NCBI GenBank assembly: GCA_027625915.1
Contig: JANTQA010000019.1
Location: 1,703,001 to 1,767,000, forward strand
Direction of reading: 5' to 3'
DNA: 64,000 nucleotides
From: Anaeramoeba flamelloides
Lineage: Eukaryota > Metamonada > Anaeramoebidae
Part shown: piece after piece, positions 44,317 to 56,369 of the stretch
Layout: each line of letters starts with the position of its first letter
Numbering within the stretch: the first letter of the stretch is position 1
Notes under the pieces: model-generated
The model's database searches: none
Told to the model about the DNA's origin: nothing
The model's input: the letters and a program-made list of their open reading frames with translations, nothing else
Made by a program: the position numbers and the translations under genes

Positions 44317-46191
44317 CTACCACAAAGAAATTTTTTTGAACTCATAATCATCATCATCATCATCACTGTTGTCATCAGAAGAAGAGTCTTCCCCACTTAA
44401 ATTGTTCTCATATTTCTTGATTTTGTCTACTAAACTATGGCTGATAATATATAAGGGAGACCATCCAGAGAAATCTTGAAGATTGAAATCAAAATTGCCT
44501 AAAGCCAATATTTTGAAATGTTCTAAGGTTGGATAACTCCAACAAATATAATGAACTGGTGACCAATCATTCCCGTCAGTTAATTGAAGGTCTGCACCAT
44601 ACATTATTAATAACCTTAATGATTCTGGATCTAATGTTATGTTTGGGTTTGTTATTAAATTTATTAAGGGCGAACAAAAATCCGAATCTAAATTATTTGG
44701 GTCAGAATTAGATTCCAATAAAATTTTAATAATTGAAGGATTGGGTTTCCTTGAACAGACAGAATTTAAATAATTTCTGCCGTCCTTGTCTAATTTATTC
44801 CAATCCAGCCCACTATTAAAAAATTTCTTTATTATATTGGAATCTTTTAGATGCGTTTCTATGCTTAACAAATCGATTACCAAAGTCACCAAATTGCGAT
44901 TAGTTGTGGATTTGCTAAATATTGCACCTTTATTAACAAAATATTCCAAAAGTTTAAAATCGAGTTTCTTTGCTAACATTAAAGCAGTGTTTCCAAATGA
45001 ATCTGTTTGGCTAATGTCTGTCCCGTTGGCGATTAAATATTCAATGATCTTCAGATTAGCCTTCCCCTTCATACAGAGGTGAAGCAAGTTTTCTCCATTT
45101 GGAGAACAGACAAAGATGTCTGCCTTATATTTGATTAAGATTTCAAATAAATCAAATCTTGAAGTAGACTGCACCAATAGCATTAAAGGGGTTGATTTTG
45201 AGGTGTCTTTCGCATCTATAGTTCTAATCTTTTGACAGAGGAACAATAAGACTGTTGCTTCAAGATTGTCAATGTGCTTTGAATTACACAAGGTGTGCAA
45301 GCAATTTCTACCTTTATTATTTCGAAGATTAGGATCAAGCCCTAATTTGTCAAAGTATTTTAAAACAGCAACATTTGGCTTTGGGTTTTGGAGATAACAG
45401 TGAAGGATTGTATCTTTGTTCAGCTGAGTTAAGCAATTATTAATTGTGTTTCTTTGTAGAACAGTTTGATTTTCGGTTTGATCGTCCTCATTCTTCTTCT
45501 TGTTTCCCTTTCCTACCGACTCCTTGTTTGGATTTAACAATTCGAGAACTTGGATAGTTAGTAGGTTATTCTCAATAATTTGAAAGTTTGTTTTCATCCC
45601 AGAGCACAAATAATGAATAGGCAACATTTTGTTTGAACGAAAGATGTTTATGGCTTGTGTTGTTGAGGATCCAACCTCAATTAATTTTTTGACAACATCG
45701 ACACTTGAAGACTGCCTTGACAAAGCACACAACAGAGGCGTTAGCTTGTTTCGCGTTTCAAAATTTGGATCAGCCCCATGTTCAACTAAAAGAACAATTA
45801 ATTCACATTCATTTTTTCGTTCTCGGTTTCCCAACAAATGTATTAAAGCACTTTGGCCCCCCTCTTGCATTGGGTTACATCCCGAGACTAACAACAACTC
45901 TAAAATTTTCTCTTCAATTTCGGCTCTGGAGCAGAGTGTATCCAGAACAGTCATTCCACGTGAATTCCAGATACTGAGATCAGGTAAAAACGACAGTAAA
46001 ATGGAAACGTTTTTATAACTGCAATGGTCTCCCATACATAATAAATGTAAGCATGTATTGGCAAAATCATCATGATGATTAATATTAGTTTGATTAAATG
46101 TTTTTAAGAGTGTTTCAGCTGTAGGGCTGAGTGCCACTTGTTCTTCTTTTATTGTAAATTTATGAAGATCGAAAAAAAACAGATCCATCAA
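44317..46191 (-). CDS. Ankyrin-repeat protein
   Basis: This is a single-exon 624-residue protein, ATG start (MMDLFFFDLHKF). From about residue 40 to 580 it is a succession of ankyrin repeats, each about 33-38 residues. Clear units are FANTCLHLLCMGDH, LIVLLVEHGADPNFETRNKL, LKYFDKLGLDPNLRNNKGRN, EILIKYKADIFVCSPNGENL, IEYLIANGTDISQTDSFGNT and IKILLESNSDPNNLDSDFCS. An Asn/Lys-rich interruption lies near residues 225-245. The C-terminus is an acidic Ser/Asp run (about residues 597-617) before EFKKISLW. There is no partner domain, membrane segment or signal peptide, so it is probably a cytosolic or nuclear scaffold; the binding partner cannot be told. Such proteins are abundant in amoebae. Confidence 0.9.
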   Translation of the reverse strand: MMDLFFFDLHKFTIKEEQVALSPTAETLLKTFNQTNINHHDDFANTCLHLLCMGDHCSYKNVSILLSFLPDLSIWNSRGMTVLDTLCSRAEIEEKILELLLVSGCNPMQEGGQSALIHLLGNRERKNECELIVLLVEHGADPNFETRNKLTPLLCALSRQSSSVDVVKKLIEVGSSTTQAINIFRSNKMLPIHYLCSGMKTNFQIIENNLLTIQVLELLNPNKESVGKGNKKKNEDDQTENQTVLQRNTINNCLTQLNKDTILHCYLQNPKPNVAVLKYFDKLGLDPNLRNNKGRNCLHTLCNSKHIDNLEATVLLFLCQKIRTIDAKDTSKSTPLMLLVQSTSRFDLFEILIKYKADIFVCSPNGENLLHLCMKGKANLKIIEYLIANGTDISQTDSFGNTALMLAKKLDFKLLEYFVNKGAIFSKSTTNRNLVTLVIDLLSIETHLKDSNIIKKFFNSGLDWNKLDKDGRNYLNSVCSRKPNPSIIKILLESNSDPNNLDSDFCSPLINLITNPNITLDPESLRLLIMYGADLQLTDGNDWSPVHYICWSYPTLEHFKILALGNFDFNLQDFSGWSPLYIISHSLVDKIKKYENNLSGEDSSSDDNSDDDDDDYEFKKISLW

Positions 46192-48001
46192 AAGAGTCTA
46201 TTTTCTTGTTTTTAAAAAAATAAAATTTTTTCTGGAACAGCATTATTGGAGATTCAAAAAGATCTCGTTATTCTATTTTTGTTCACACAAGAGTGTTTTG
46301 TTGAATGTCAATGACAACTTGTTTGTTTGAATCTCAAAAAATGTTGTAGTTTTTTTTTTCCATTTTTGTATACAAATTAAGTTTAAGGTCCTAGAAACCA
46401 ACTAACACCTAAACCCGAATTGAAACTTTAAAATTTTGATCTTAAGGTTGCCAAACTGGAAAAAAAATCGTCCAGAAATCGGTTAAGAGTCGCTTTTATC
46501 AAGTTGAAATTTTCTGACGTTTTTACCACTTTTATAAGAGAATCAGAAAAAAACATTTTTTAATCGAGAAAGTAATCAACCCTAAATTTAAAAAAAAATA
46601 AAAAATCACTTTTAAATATTACTCAAAGATAAAAAAATAATCTTCCAAACCGAGAATTTTTTTTTGAATTTTGTTACTAGTAAAATTTTGAATACTGTTA
46701 ATTGTAAAATAAATGGAACAAAATTTTCATTCACCTTTCCAAAAATAAAACACCTCTCAAGAATTAAAATATATCTAGAAAGACCTCAATTCTAAAAGGG
46801 AAAAGAATAATAATTTAAGCTTATTTAAGGTCTTAAAAATTTGAAATGTTACAGGATTTAAAATCATTTTTTGGAAAGCTGAATGAAAATTTTGTTCCCT
46901 TTATTTTGCAACAAATAGTAATATAATTGCAAAATTTGAATTGTTCAATCTAAATTAATTCGGATCTTGTAAAATATTTTTTGATCTAGGGTCTCTTATT
47001 CAAAATGATACTGTTTATTTTATGTCTATATTTTATAAAGTCAAAAATTCAAAAATTAGTAAAAATTAAAAAAAAAAATCATTTATTAATCTGACCTGAA
47101 GTATTGGATAAATTGTTTAATTAAAAAAAAAATCTTGTTGAAAAAATTGTAAAATTTTGCAATGAAAAAAAAATTGATTTTTTTATCTAATTTAATTTAT
47201 ATTTTTTTTTTTTTTTAAATTATTTAGAATCAAATATAGATATCTATATTGAATGGTAATAAATAGATAAAACAAATTTTCTATGTGATGTCAAAATATC
47301 TTTTGTAATGAATAAATTATTTATTAAAGTATTTTAGGCAATTTTGGGTTGCAAAGGGACCCAAAAAAAATCCCAGTAATGTATAATGCGTTTGAATCAT
47401 CAAAACTAAGAAGTTTTTGATGTCTAGACAAACTTTTCAAAAAAAAAAATTTATTTTGATAAAATTTGATGGGATAAAAATAAAATCACAATAACCAAGA
47501 AAAAATTTTTCGAGGGTTGAAATTTTTTTTTCAAGTTATTTTTTCATATGTATGAAACTATACAATTTTTAATTTTAAATTTTTCTTTAAATGAGAATTG
47601 TTTATAAATTCTATATCTTATAATACTTTGATAACAATTCAAATTAAAAATTCTGTTTGGAAAGGCAATTAGGATATTTGGGGATCTAAGGTATATATAT
47701 ATATTATAAAGCCCATTGTTTTTCAAATTTGATATCAATAATTGAAAAAAAAAATCTATTAATTGAAAAAAGAGATTATTTTTTATTTTTAGCTTATTCA
47801 TTATCCATTTACATCTAAATATTTAAGAAAAAAAAAAAAAAAAAGGTATGAATTCGGCTAATAAAAAAAAAAACATAAAGTTTATTAATTAAAAAAATAA
47901 TATTTATAAATGCATATTAAGTTATGGTAGCATTCAGTAAGTAAATAAATAATATATATAATACGTGAGTAGCAATATGTATAGGAAATAAATACTTGTG
48001 A
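46192..48001. other. 1.8-kb gene-poor interval
   Basis: It contains M5 copy 2 (46693-46920). Otherwise it is AT-rich with A runs and a short TATATATATATA at about 47692-47704. No gene is supported. Confidence 0.6.
46693..46920. mobile_element. MITE-like element, family M5, copy 2
   Basis: The left terminus TACTGTTAATTGTAAAATAA and inverted right terminus TACTATTTGTTGCAAAATAA continue into GGGAACAAAATTTTCATTCA and CTTTCCAAAAA. The inverted arms of about 55 bp enclose roughly 115 bp. It has the same family and length as 33199-33424, with better-preserved arms. Confidence 0.75.
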
Positions 48002-51000
48002 TTAATCTTTAAAATTCTCAATAACATTTTTATCAAATTGAATTTTATTAACAATGGTGGAAATTTTAAATTCTCGATTACCCTCCTTGATTGTTTTACC
48101 TGTTAAATAGGGGTATAATTTTTTTTTAGTCATATGTAATCCGTGAGAAATTGCCTGATGTAATTGAATTTGTTCCATTTTCACTTTAAACTTTGTATTT
48201 TGAATCGCAATTTCGCAAGTGTCTAATAGTTTATTAAAGGCGATTTTTAATTTGTCAATATGCAATTTCTTGTGAAATATAATATTTTCAGCTGTTAAAA
48301 ATTGATCAGCAATCTTAATAATTCCTTCATTTACTTGGGGTAATAAAGTCCCTGAAAGCAATTGCTGCATTTTATTACTGTAAGGGGACAATTTTGATAA
48401 TTCTATTTTGATTAATTTTTTCCTATCTAATAGCATTTGGATATAAAATTCAATTGGTGAAATGTTCGATTTTGTGTGTTTGATGATTTTTTGTCGATTC
48501 GTTAAATAGGGGAATTTATGTTCAACCTTAAAAATATTTCTTATTGAAAAGGTTTTTTTTTCATTTACATTTGTTAAATTATCTCCCTGATCATTATTTG
48601 AAGAAATGTAATCATAAGAAAAATAATTTACATTATTTATTAATTGCCAATTAAACACTCTTTCTTCTTTTTGGGTATCGTTGCCACCTCCACCTCCACC
48701 ACTATCATCATCATCATAATTCTTATTCTTATTTTTTGGAAAATATGGAAACACTCTATGAACTAATATATATAATTTATCTTTGTTTAAAATTGTTGAA
48801 TCATTTTTGCTATTTAAAATTTCAATATTTTGTTTATATTTTTCTTGATAATTATTTTTTATTTCCTTACCGATTTCTGAAATCATTTTATTGGGATGGA
48901 TTTTATAAACATACTCATTTCCATTTATTTCATTAAACGCTTCACCATAAAAGGCAACTCTAAAATATGACCATAATATTTTTTCAGATTTATAAAAGCA
49001 ATTTTCTTGTATTAAATATTCGTAAGCGGCTCTTAAGGTGTTGTGTGTTTTTGATAAATTTTTAAAATTATCAGTATTTTCAAAAATGATATTGATCGCA
49101 TGGCAAATTTCACAAACTTTATTCCAAAGTTTAGCATTTTGAAAATTTGTAGTTGCAATTTGTAAATATGAAATTAAATTTTCTTGTGAAAAGAATTCTT
49201 TTGAAATATAATCCAAATTTGGTATCCTATTGTTATAACATTCTTCTAAAGTAGATTTTGAAATATTTTTAAAGGATTTTGCGCCCTTTAAATGGACACG
49301 TTTCTTCTTCTTCTTCTTTTTCTTATTATTAGTAGTTGTGGTATTATTATTATTATCCATAATCTTTTCCCCGTTATCGCCATCATCTTCCTGATCACCA
49401 ACTTGCTCTTTCTTCATCATTTTCTTTTTTTTATTAATATAATAAAAATATTCAGAAATTATTGCAGCGATATGTAATTGGATAATACCACCTTCTGCAT
49501 GGTTATTTTCCTTTTGGTGGTATTTGTTAATACTCTCTAAAAATGCTAGCCTTAAATGGGGAACATTTTTATATTTATTTGCTAGATTTAATTGTAAATC
49601 TATTTGCAGCAAAGGATCAAAGCAGCATAAATGAATTTTTTTAATATTTAATAAGATACTATCCAAGGTATTAATCAAGCCCATCACATGATTGTAAAAA
49701 GCGGGGTGTATTTTCCGATCTTGAAGAGCTAAAAACTTCCAACTCTCAAAGGTGTTTTTATGATAATCTTCATGCATTGCAAAGATATTAAAATATTTTT
49801 CAATATTATATTTATCGATATAATTTTTTAAAGAGATGATCATGGAGATTTCAATTTTATTCAAGTCTAACGTTGATTCGTAGTTTAGTATGAACAATAG
49901 ATATAAAAAGGTGTTTGACAACCTTCGAATATTTTTATTTTTATAAATGGTTAACAAATAGATTTGTGTGCAAAAATTAGTTAGCCATTGGTTATTTTGC
50001 TTAAAAATGTTATTTTTAAAATAATGCACAAAATATCTAAATCTTTTTATTAAGATTTTTGTAAATTGGTCAGATTGGTTATTCTTAAATAGCAAATAAA
50101 TGGTTTGAAAGGAATTGTTTATTATATTATCGGGCTGTTTTAAATCTTCTTTTGAAATTTCCTTATTAAAGGATTCAATGATTTCAAATATTATTAATAA
50201 ATTGATTTTGGAAATTTCTGTCGACAACAATTTTGAATTATTTAATTCCTTTATATTAATGTCTATATTGGAAAAATCTTCATATATATTTTTTGGTTTC
50301 ATTGTTTTAAATTTCAAAGTTGCCCATCTTCTGTTTTTACTTTTCGTTTCATAATTATCATTCCCTTCTTTATCATTGTTCTGTATTTCCTTTTCTTTCT
50401 CTTTTTCTTTTTCCTTGTCCTTTTCCTTTTCCTTTTTCAATTTATTGCCATTTTTAATTTTAATTGTATTTCCATCATCATTGTCACTAATTGTTTTATT
50501 GTCGTTTTTATTATTCTCACCATCATTTTCGCTATTTATTAATATTTCCTCCAATTGGGTCAAATTATATGTATTTTGGGATTTTCTTTTTTCATATCTT
50601 GGTGTGGAATATAATTGTTCCATTAAATTTTTCACTTGGGAGGTATTTGGCTGGAGTTTTTGTTGGCTTTGCATTTCGTTAATTTTACTTTTGCCTAAAT
50701 AATTAAATAAATTTATTGAATATTGTAATAATTTTAAAAATTTCAATTTTTTAGAATATTTTTCATAAGTCCACCATTCTTTGAAATAATATTTATTGGT
50801 AAATTTTAATATATAGAAAAAAATTATAAAAAAATTCTTTTGTTCATCTTTATTTATTTTTTTTATTAATTCGCCATATTTAATAAATATTAAGATTATG
50901 GGAAAATAAATTGTAATTACTTGGCATTTCAAATTTAAATTATTCATTAATTTTTTTTCATTGTCATGCTTGATCATTAAATTTTTTAAAAACGCTAAGC

Positions 51001-54000
51001 AATAAATTAATGCGCCATCAACTTTTTTCAATTTTGTTTCTTTGAATACCATTGAAACAATATAAATGATCAAATCAATTAAAAAATGCTTGCGTGGTTT
51101 AAATTCCTTAAATGAGTATAAATGGATGTTCTCATATTCCCATATTGGTATATTTAAGTTGGTATAATTATTATTTGAGCATATTAATTCTAAAAATTTA
51201 AATTTAAATTCATAGGAAATTACTTGTGAGTTGGATTTCAAATGTAAGCTAATCACGTATTGTTCAATTAATTTGAAAATCTGTTGCGGATCGATTAAAT
51301 ATAATAAGTTTTTTAAAAGGTTGCCAATATAATTATTTAGTTTTTTTGAAAAAATTCTTCCTTTTATCGAGTGAACTTGTACTTGTTCACGTAATAAATT
51401 TATTAATATTTGCAAATTATTGAAAAACGTTTTATCAAAATATTTATTCTTATTTGTGATAATCCCTGCATTATTCCTATATGCTCCCTTGTTGTCAGTA
51501 GTATTATTGTCGCCGTTGCCACCCTTCTTATTTGTCTCGGTGTTGACACTTTTTCGTTTCCTACTTCTATTTGAACTTCCGCCATGGCTAATAATATTTG
51601 GGTTGTTTAAAAACAATATGATTGATTTTAAAAGTATCTCGAATAAAAACCAAGAGCAATTTAAAAATAAATCCTCTGAAGACATTTTTAATGTTTTCAT
51701 ATAGTTTTTTAAAATGGTTTTTTGTTGTAATTTTTTAATTTCATTTAATTTAGTTATCCATATTGTAATAATTTTATTAAAGAAAAATCCATTTTTTTCA
51801 TTCCCAACAAATGAAAAAATGTTATTAATATACGAAGACAAAATCATTTTTTGATCAAAAGATTGTGATTGTTCTGAATTTTCAATCGCTGTGATAATGT
51901 CAATCAAGCAATTGATCGTTGGTATTTGTGCTTGAATGTTATTGGATGAGATGATTTTAAATAATAAATTGAAAATCATTTCCAAATTATTCATTATAAT
52001 TGGAATTGGTACTGTTTTTAAAGAATTCAAAATTTGTAAATAAGAATATTCCAATTCAGAATTTTTATTTTCCAATAAATAGCTTGATTCTTTATAAAAA
52101 TCCCAAATTAGTTCATGCTGTGGGTAAATGGATGATTGGATTTTGGTGGTAATTTTTAAAAATTTTTTGCTTTTTTTTTCGTTAATTAACTGATCAAATT
52201 GCTTCAAATAATTAGCCTGATTTTTTAAATTTGTTACAAAATGTAATTTTAAAGTATTGCTTAGGATCTTTTTATTGTCAGATAATTTTAATATAGAGTG
52301 TCCCAATAAATTAAAAGTTGACTCCTTATTTTTTTTACTGGTATTTTTATTTGAAATGAGCAAATTTGAGATGTCATATAAAGTGAAAAAGATATGTAAT
52401 TTCCTATTCAGGCTTATTGGTATTAGCATTTTGATCTCTTCAGAGAATTTCGGTGTCTTTTTATTTGGTTGGAGAGAGCAATATCTATATTTGGTAAATT
52501 TTGGTGTTGAAAACTGTCCATAAATATTTTCCTTGGTGTTTTTAGTATCTAAATAATCATTATCATTAAATTTTAGTTCAATTTTTAATAATAATTTTTT
52601 TTTATTTCTTGAAGTGGTTTTTAATTGTTGTGGATATAAATATAAATTATGAAAATAATTTGTGTTTGGTGAAATTTCATTTGGTAATTTAAATAATTCT
52701 ACAATTCTAATTACCTCTTTTTCACTTTCTTTTTTAATTGGCATTTCTTTTTCCTTTTTCTTTTCCTTTTTCTTTTCCTTTTCATTTTCCTTTTTCTTTT
52801 TCTTTTCCTTTTCCTTTTCATTTTCCTTTTCCTTTTCCTTTTTCTTTTCCTTTTCCTTTGAATTTTCCTTTTTCTTTTTCTTTTCCTTTTTCTTTTCCTT
52901 TGAATTTTCCTTTTCCTTTTCCTTTGAATTTTCATTTTCCTTTTTCTTTTTCTTTTCCTTTTTCTTTTCCTTTTCCTTTTCCTTTTCCTTTTCCTTTTCC
53001 TTTTCCTTTTCCTTTTCCTTTTTCTTTTTCTTTTCCTTTTCATTTTCATTTTCCTTTTCCTTCTTTTTTGATGGATAATTAATTAATTCCAGATTATGAG
53101 AATAAAAACTATAATTTAATTTACTCAATTTGTTCTTGATTAATTGCATTTTTATTTCAAAAGAACCCTGAATTATTTTTTGTTTTTTAGTTGTCCCAGA
53201 TTTAAAATTGGTTAAAAAATTAAATAAATCCTTTTCTCGTATTAAATCATGACTTGAAAGATATAGTGGTTTAATTTGAAAATTGTCGGTATACTTTTTC
53301 GATAATTGATCTGGTTGTTCCAATACTAAAGGAAGTATTGTCCAGCAAAAGGGCTGATAAAACAAACCAAAATTATTAACGGTATTTAATAAGTCATCAT
53401 GTAAATTTTGAATATTCTTCTCAACCGGTTTGGTGGTGGTTGTTGATTTAGTGTATACGTTTTTGTGAATTGATTCATCATTTTCATAATTATTCCAGAT
53501 CTTGTAAATTTTAATAATTAAAAAAACGTCTTCAGTGAGATCGTTTATAGGGAAAACGCATTTTTTTGTTCTTGTGCTACGGTGATATTTACCCTTAATT
53601 TTTTGCATCGCCTTTAATAAAGCTTGTCCTTTTTTTGTTTGGTTCTTATTCGAAATGGGGAATTCATAATACCATGATTCTGTGATTTTCGTTTTTTCAT
53701 TGAGATCGTAAAGTGCAAAACTACAAAAAAAGGGTTCAAATAACCCGCCCTTTGCTAATTGCAAACTAATGGGTTCAAATAGGATTTTATTTTTTGGTTC
53801 GTTGTCCCATTTTAAATTGGAATAATAACTGTCTTTTTCTTTTTCTTCGTTGTTTTCTTCGTCTTCATTAACATTATTAAATAATGTTAATAAGGGGATT
53901 TTCAAATTTGGTAGGAATATTTGTTTCCGATTCTTGGCATTCGATCGAATGGATTTCAATAGTCTTGGATACGTGTCTTTTTTGGAAATTGGTTCAATTG

Positions 54001-54776
54001 GTTTTTTTTTAGCTTTGCTTTTGCGTTTTTTCTTTTTAGGATTGTGGTGGTGATTGTTTTCATTTTCTTTTGAAATTTTGTGTGTCTGATCGATTTCAAA
54101 ATTCAGTTCTGGTATTCTCGATTGCTTTTGGGAATGAATTGATCGAGTATTTTGTTCTTCGTTTTTACAGGTATACTTTGTGTATGGTTTTAAATAAAGA
54201 CTTAAATTTTCTTTTAAGAAATATTCTTTAATGCTTCCTTTTTCTAATTCTCTCTTTTGATGATTTTTTTGTTTTTTTTTGTTTTGTTTGTTTTTTGATT
54301 TGTTGTTTTTTTGTTTTGTTTGTTTTTTTGTTTTTTTGTTTCGTTTGTTTTTTTGTTTTTGGGGTTTGTTTGTTTTGTTTTTTAGGGTTGATGAAAAAAA
54401 AAAGAAGAAAAATCAAAAAGAAAAAGTAAATTAAGATTTAAAAGCCATGTAAAAAAATTTAGATAAGAACAATTACTTGAACTCTTTGGCTATTTATTGA
54501 ATTCCTCTTCTCCTTTTTAACAATAAAATAACTTGACAATTGCTTAATTTGTTTTGAAAAATTATCACGTCTGGTGTTGATCGATAAGAGGTTGGAATAA
54601 TAATCGCTATTTGTTTGGAATTTCATACTGGATTCATCCTTTTCATTTTTGATGCTTTTGTTTGAATCTTGTAAGGTTTCCTCATTGCCAGCTAATTGTT
54701 GCTTTTTGCTTGTTTTTTCCTCTTTTTTTGCAGTCCCATCCTTGGGGTTGATTGGATCTTGTAAATCACTAGACAT
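48002..54776 (-). CDS. DOCK/zizimin-family Rho guanine-nucleotide exchange factor
   Basis: DOCK proteins activate Rac or Cdc42 through a DHR-2 domain. The main exon is open from at least 54253 to 48002. No in-frame ATG lies between 53959 and 54420, so the true N-terminus needs splicing. A 100-codon ATG frame at 54477-54776 ends exactly at a GTAATT donor, in phase with a CATCAAAAG acceptor at 54254, giving a 223-bp intron and about 2183 residues. Evidence in order: FCSFALYDLNEKTKITESWY, like the pre-DHR-1 segment of DOCK6-11; a Lys/Glu insert coded by 52740-53070; DHR-1 (C2) starting YFHNLYLYPQQL with EEIKMLIPISLNRKLHIFFT; and a helical middle. DHR-2 (about 49700-48050) has YFRVAFYGEAFNEINGNEYV, SPIEFYIQMLLDRKKL and LLPQVNEGIIKIADQFL. 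There is no SH3 domain, so it is closer to the DOCK-C/D (zizimin) type. Exon 1 assignment is inference. Confidence 0.9.
52740..53070 (-). repeat. In-frame Lys/Glu hexamer microsatellite in the DOCK gene
   Basis: About 330 bp of degenerate GAAAAG/GAAAAA/GAAAAT hexamers code for about 110 residues of KEKEKE/KENEKE. It is open in several frames and antisense gives Phe/Ser/Pro strings, all artefacts. Similar tracts occur in the transporter (28280-28400) and the GT-C-like gene (38680-38800). Confidence 0.9.
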
Positions 54777-55789
54777 GTCAAAGCCTTATAATGATTATTT
54801 TTTCTCAAATAAAACTCAAGATCGAATTCCTGAAATTTATTAATCAGTAGAAGGAATTTAAAAAAATGAAAAAGTATTCAGGAACTGTTTTTATTTTTTT
54901 TTATTTTTAACGTTTATCCAAATCAAATTTTTGAAACTTTCTTGGAATAGATTACATTAAAGATTTTATTTAATGTTTTTACCAATACTAATACATTTAA
55001 TATTACCTAACGGTTGAAAGCTTAGAGATTATAGATTCTAAGGTGTGAACAAAGCATGAGAAAATTGGTTTGAAGGTTTTACATTATTTACTTTTATGAA
55101 AAAGTAATGATCGAGAAACTTTTCATTAATTTTTTGACTATCTTTAGATTTCTTTCTTTCTTTTTTATAAATCTGAAATCAAGGTTTCTTACCAAGAGGA
55201 TAAAAAAACTCCTCATATTTACACAATAAAGGTTAAAAAAAAATTTGACTTAATTTTTATTTTCCTTTTCCACAGAGAGATCACTTCTTAAAACCTTAGT
55301 TCTTTGAAAACCCGATTTATAAAAGAAAAGTAGCAAAAAGAAGTTGATAATTGTTTATATCTTTTATGTAAAACAGTAAACAATTTTCAATAGGACTCTT
55401 GAAAAAATATTCTGAAAAAACATCAAAAGACTGAATGAAGAGAATTAATTGTGTTTTTTTTACTTCTGAATTAGAGTTTGTATCTAATAAAATCTTGTAT
55501 TATTTATTTTTTAAAAAAGTTTAAAGTTTTTTGGTGCAAGAATTAATGAAAGATGTCCAAACACAGCCACCAACACCTTTAAGGGACAAACTTTAAGACA
55601 CAGTACAATCCCCCAAATTGAAACAATAAACTCTTGATTTACAGGAACATAATCTGTCTAAAAAAAATTTCCAAATAGTGTCATGTAATTTTGAATCTTT
55701 TGTGCGTTCTATTTTGTTCAAAGTTTTTTCCTCAAAAGTACAATACCTACTTGGTTGTTTATTGTCTTGAATTTATGAGTTTAAGTTAA
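54777..55789. other. 1-kb interval upstream of the DOCK gene
   Basis: No gene is supported. It presumably contains the DOCK promoter, but no motif is evident. A patch at 55563-55765 starts ACAGCCACCAACACCTTTAA and ends with CTCAAAAGTACAATACCTAC. It may be a strongly decayed M1 element of the right length (about 200 bp). Confidence 0.45.
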
Positions 55790-56155
55790 TCATTGAATTG
55801 CAATAAAACCCCAACTGATCCAACAGAAATAAACAACCAAAAAAAAGTTTGGTATTTTATGATGAAAACAAAAAAATAGATAATCTTTTTCAAAATGTAA
55901 TTCTATTTGTTTATCGGTTTCTTCATTATATTCAATTTTCGCTTCTGGCCCTTCACTTTCCTGGCAATCCAAGAACTATTCTATAAAATGTTTTTAAATT
56001 TAGTAATCTGATTTATGAAAGTATAACATACTTTGGTCAAATATTTTTGATCCTTATTTTTGTGAACTAAATTATGAAATCCCAACACAAAATTGGGGAG
56101 TTTACAGTCATACAGAACGAGATCTTGTTGTTTTTACAATTACATAGTATGCCAT
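55790..56155 (-). CDS. Probable small gene, hydrophobic C-terminus, unidentified
   Basis: Two GC-richer segments on the minus strand are joined by a GTATGT...AATAG intron (55976-56031). The second exon (55790-55975) gives FLDCQESEGPEAKIEYNEET and ends in a hydrophobic stretch FFLVVYFCWISWGFIAIQ before TGA, like a tail anchor. The first exon gives LVLYDCKLPNFVLGFHNLVH and KNKDQKYLTK, and an ATG at 56155 starts MAYYVIVK. However, MAYYVIVK and LVLYD are in frames one base apart, around a run of five A (about 56131-56135). The predicted length is about 102 residues. The start resembles longin/Sedlin-type small trafficking proteins, but this is weak and I do not name it. A one-base assembly error, a relic gene, or a different first exon are all possible. 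Confidence 0.45.
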
Positions 56156-56369
56156 AAAAATATTACACTCCTTCGAATTTTCTTTAATCAAAATAACAAA
56201 GAAACAAACAACCATATAAAATTCACATTTAAAGTTCTTAAACAAAGATTCAAAATAAACTTTCAAAATAATCTTACGTAATTTTCATTTTTTCTTTTTT
56301 ATTTTGATTTATTTCCTTTTTTCGCAAGAAAAAACATAAATTTTTTCCAAATACAACAGAAACCTACCA
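56156..56369. promoter_or_regulatory. Putative divergent promoter region
   Basis: The 214 bp lie between the start of the small minus-strand gene and the start of the CEBPZ-like plus-strand gene. The region is AT-rich with a T run just before the CEBPZ start (56288-56302). The call rests on gene arrangement only; no TATA box or initiator can be told from the background. Confidence 0.3.

Noticed and set aside
52662-53082. Long plus-strand frames of Phe/Ser/Pro opposite the DOCK gene
   Set aside because: They are the antisense of the Lys/Glu hexamer tract; repeat DNA is open in several frames.
48002-53959. Split of the DOCK frame into several genes
   Set aside because: DHR-1 and DHR-2 motifs are in order in one uninterrupted frame, as expected for one DOCK protein.
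54228-54416. Lys/Gln/Thr-rich 62-codon frame upstream of the DOCK exon
   Set aside because: It is the A/C-rich part of the proposed intron read in a different frame from the DOCK coding sequence.
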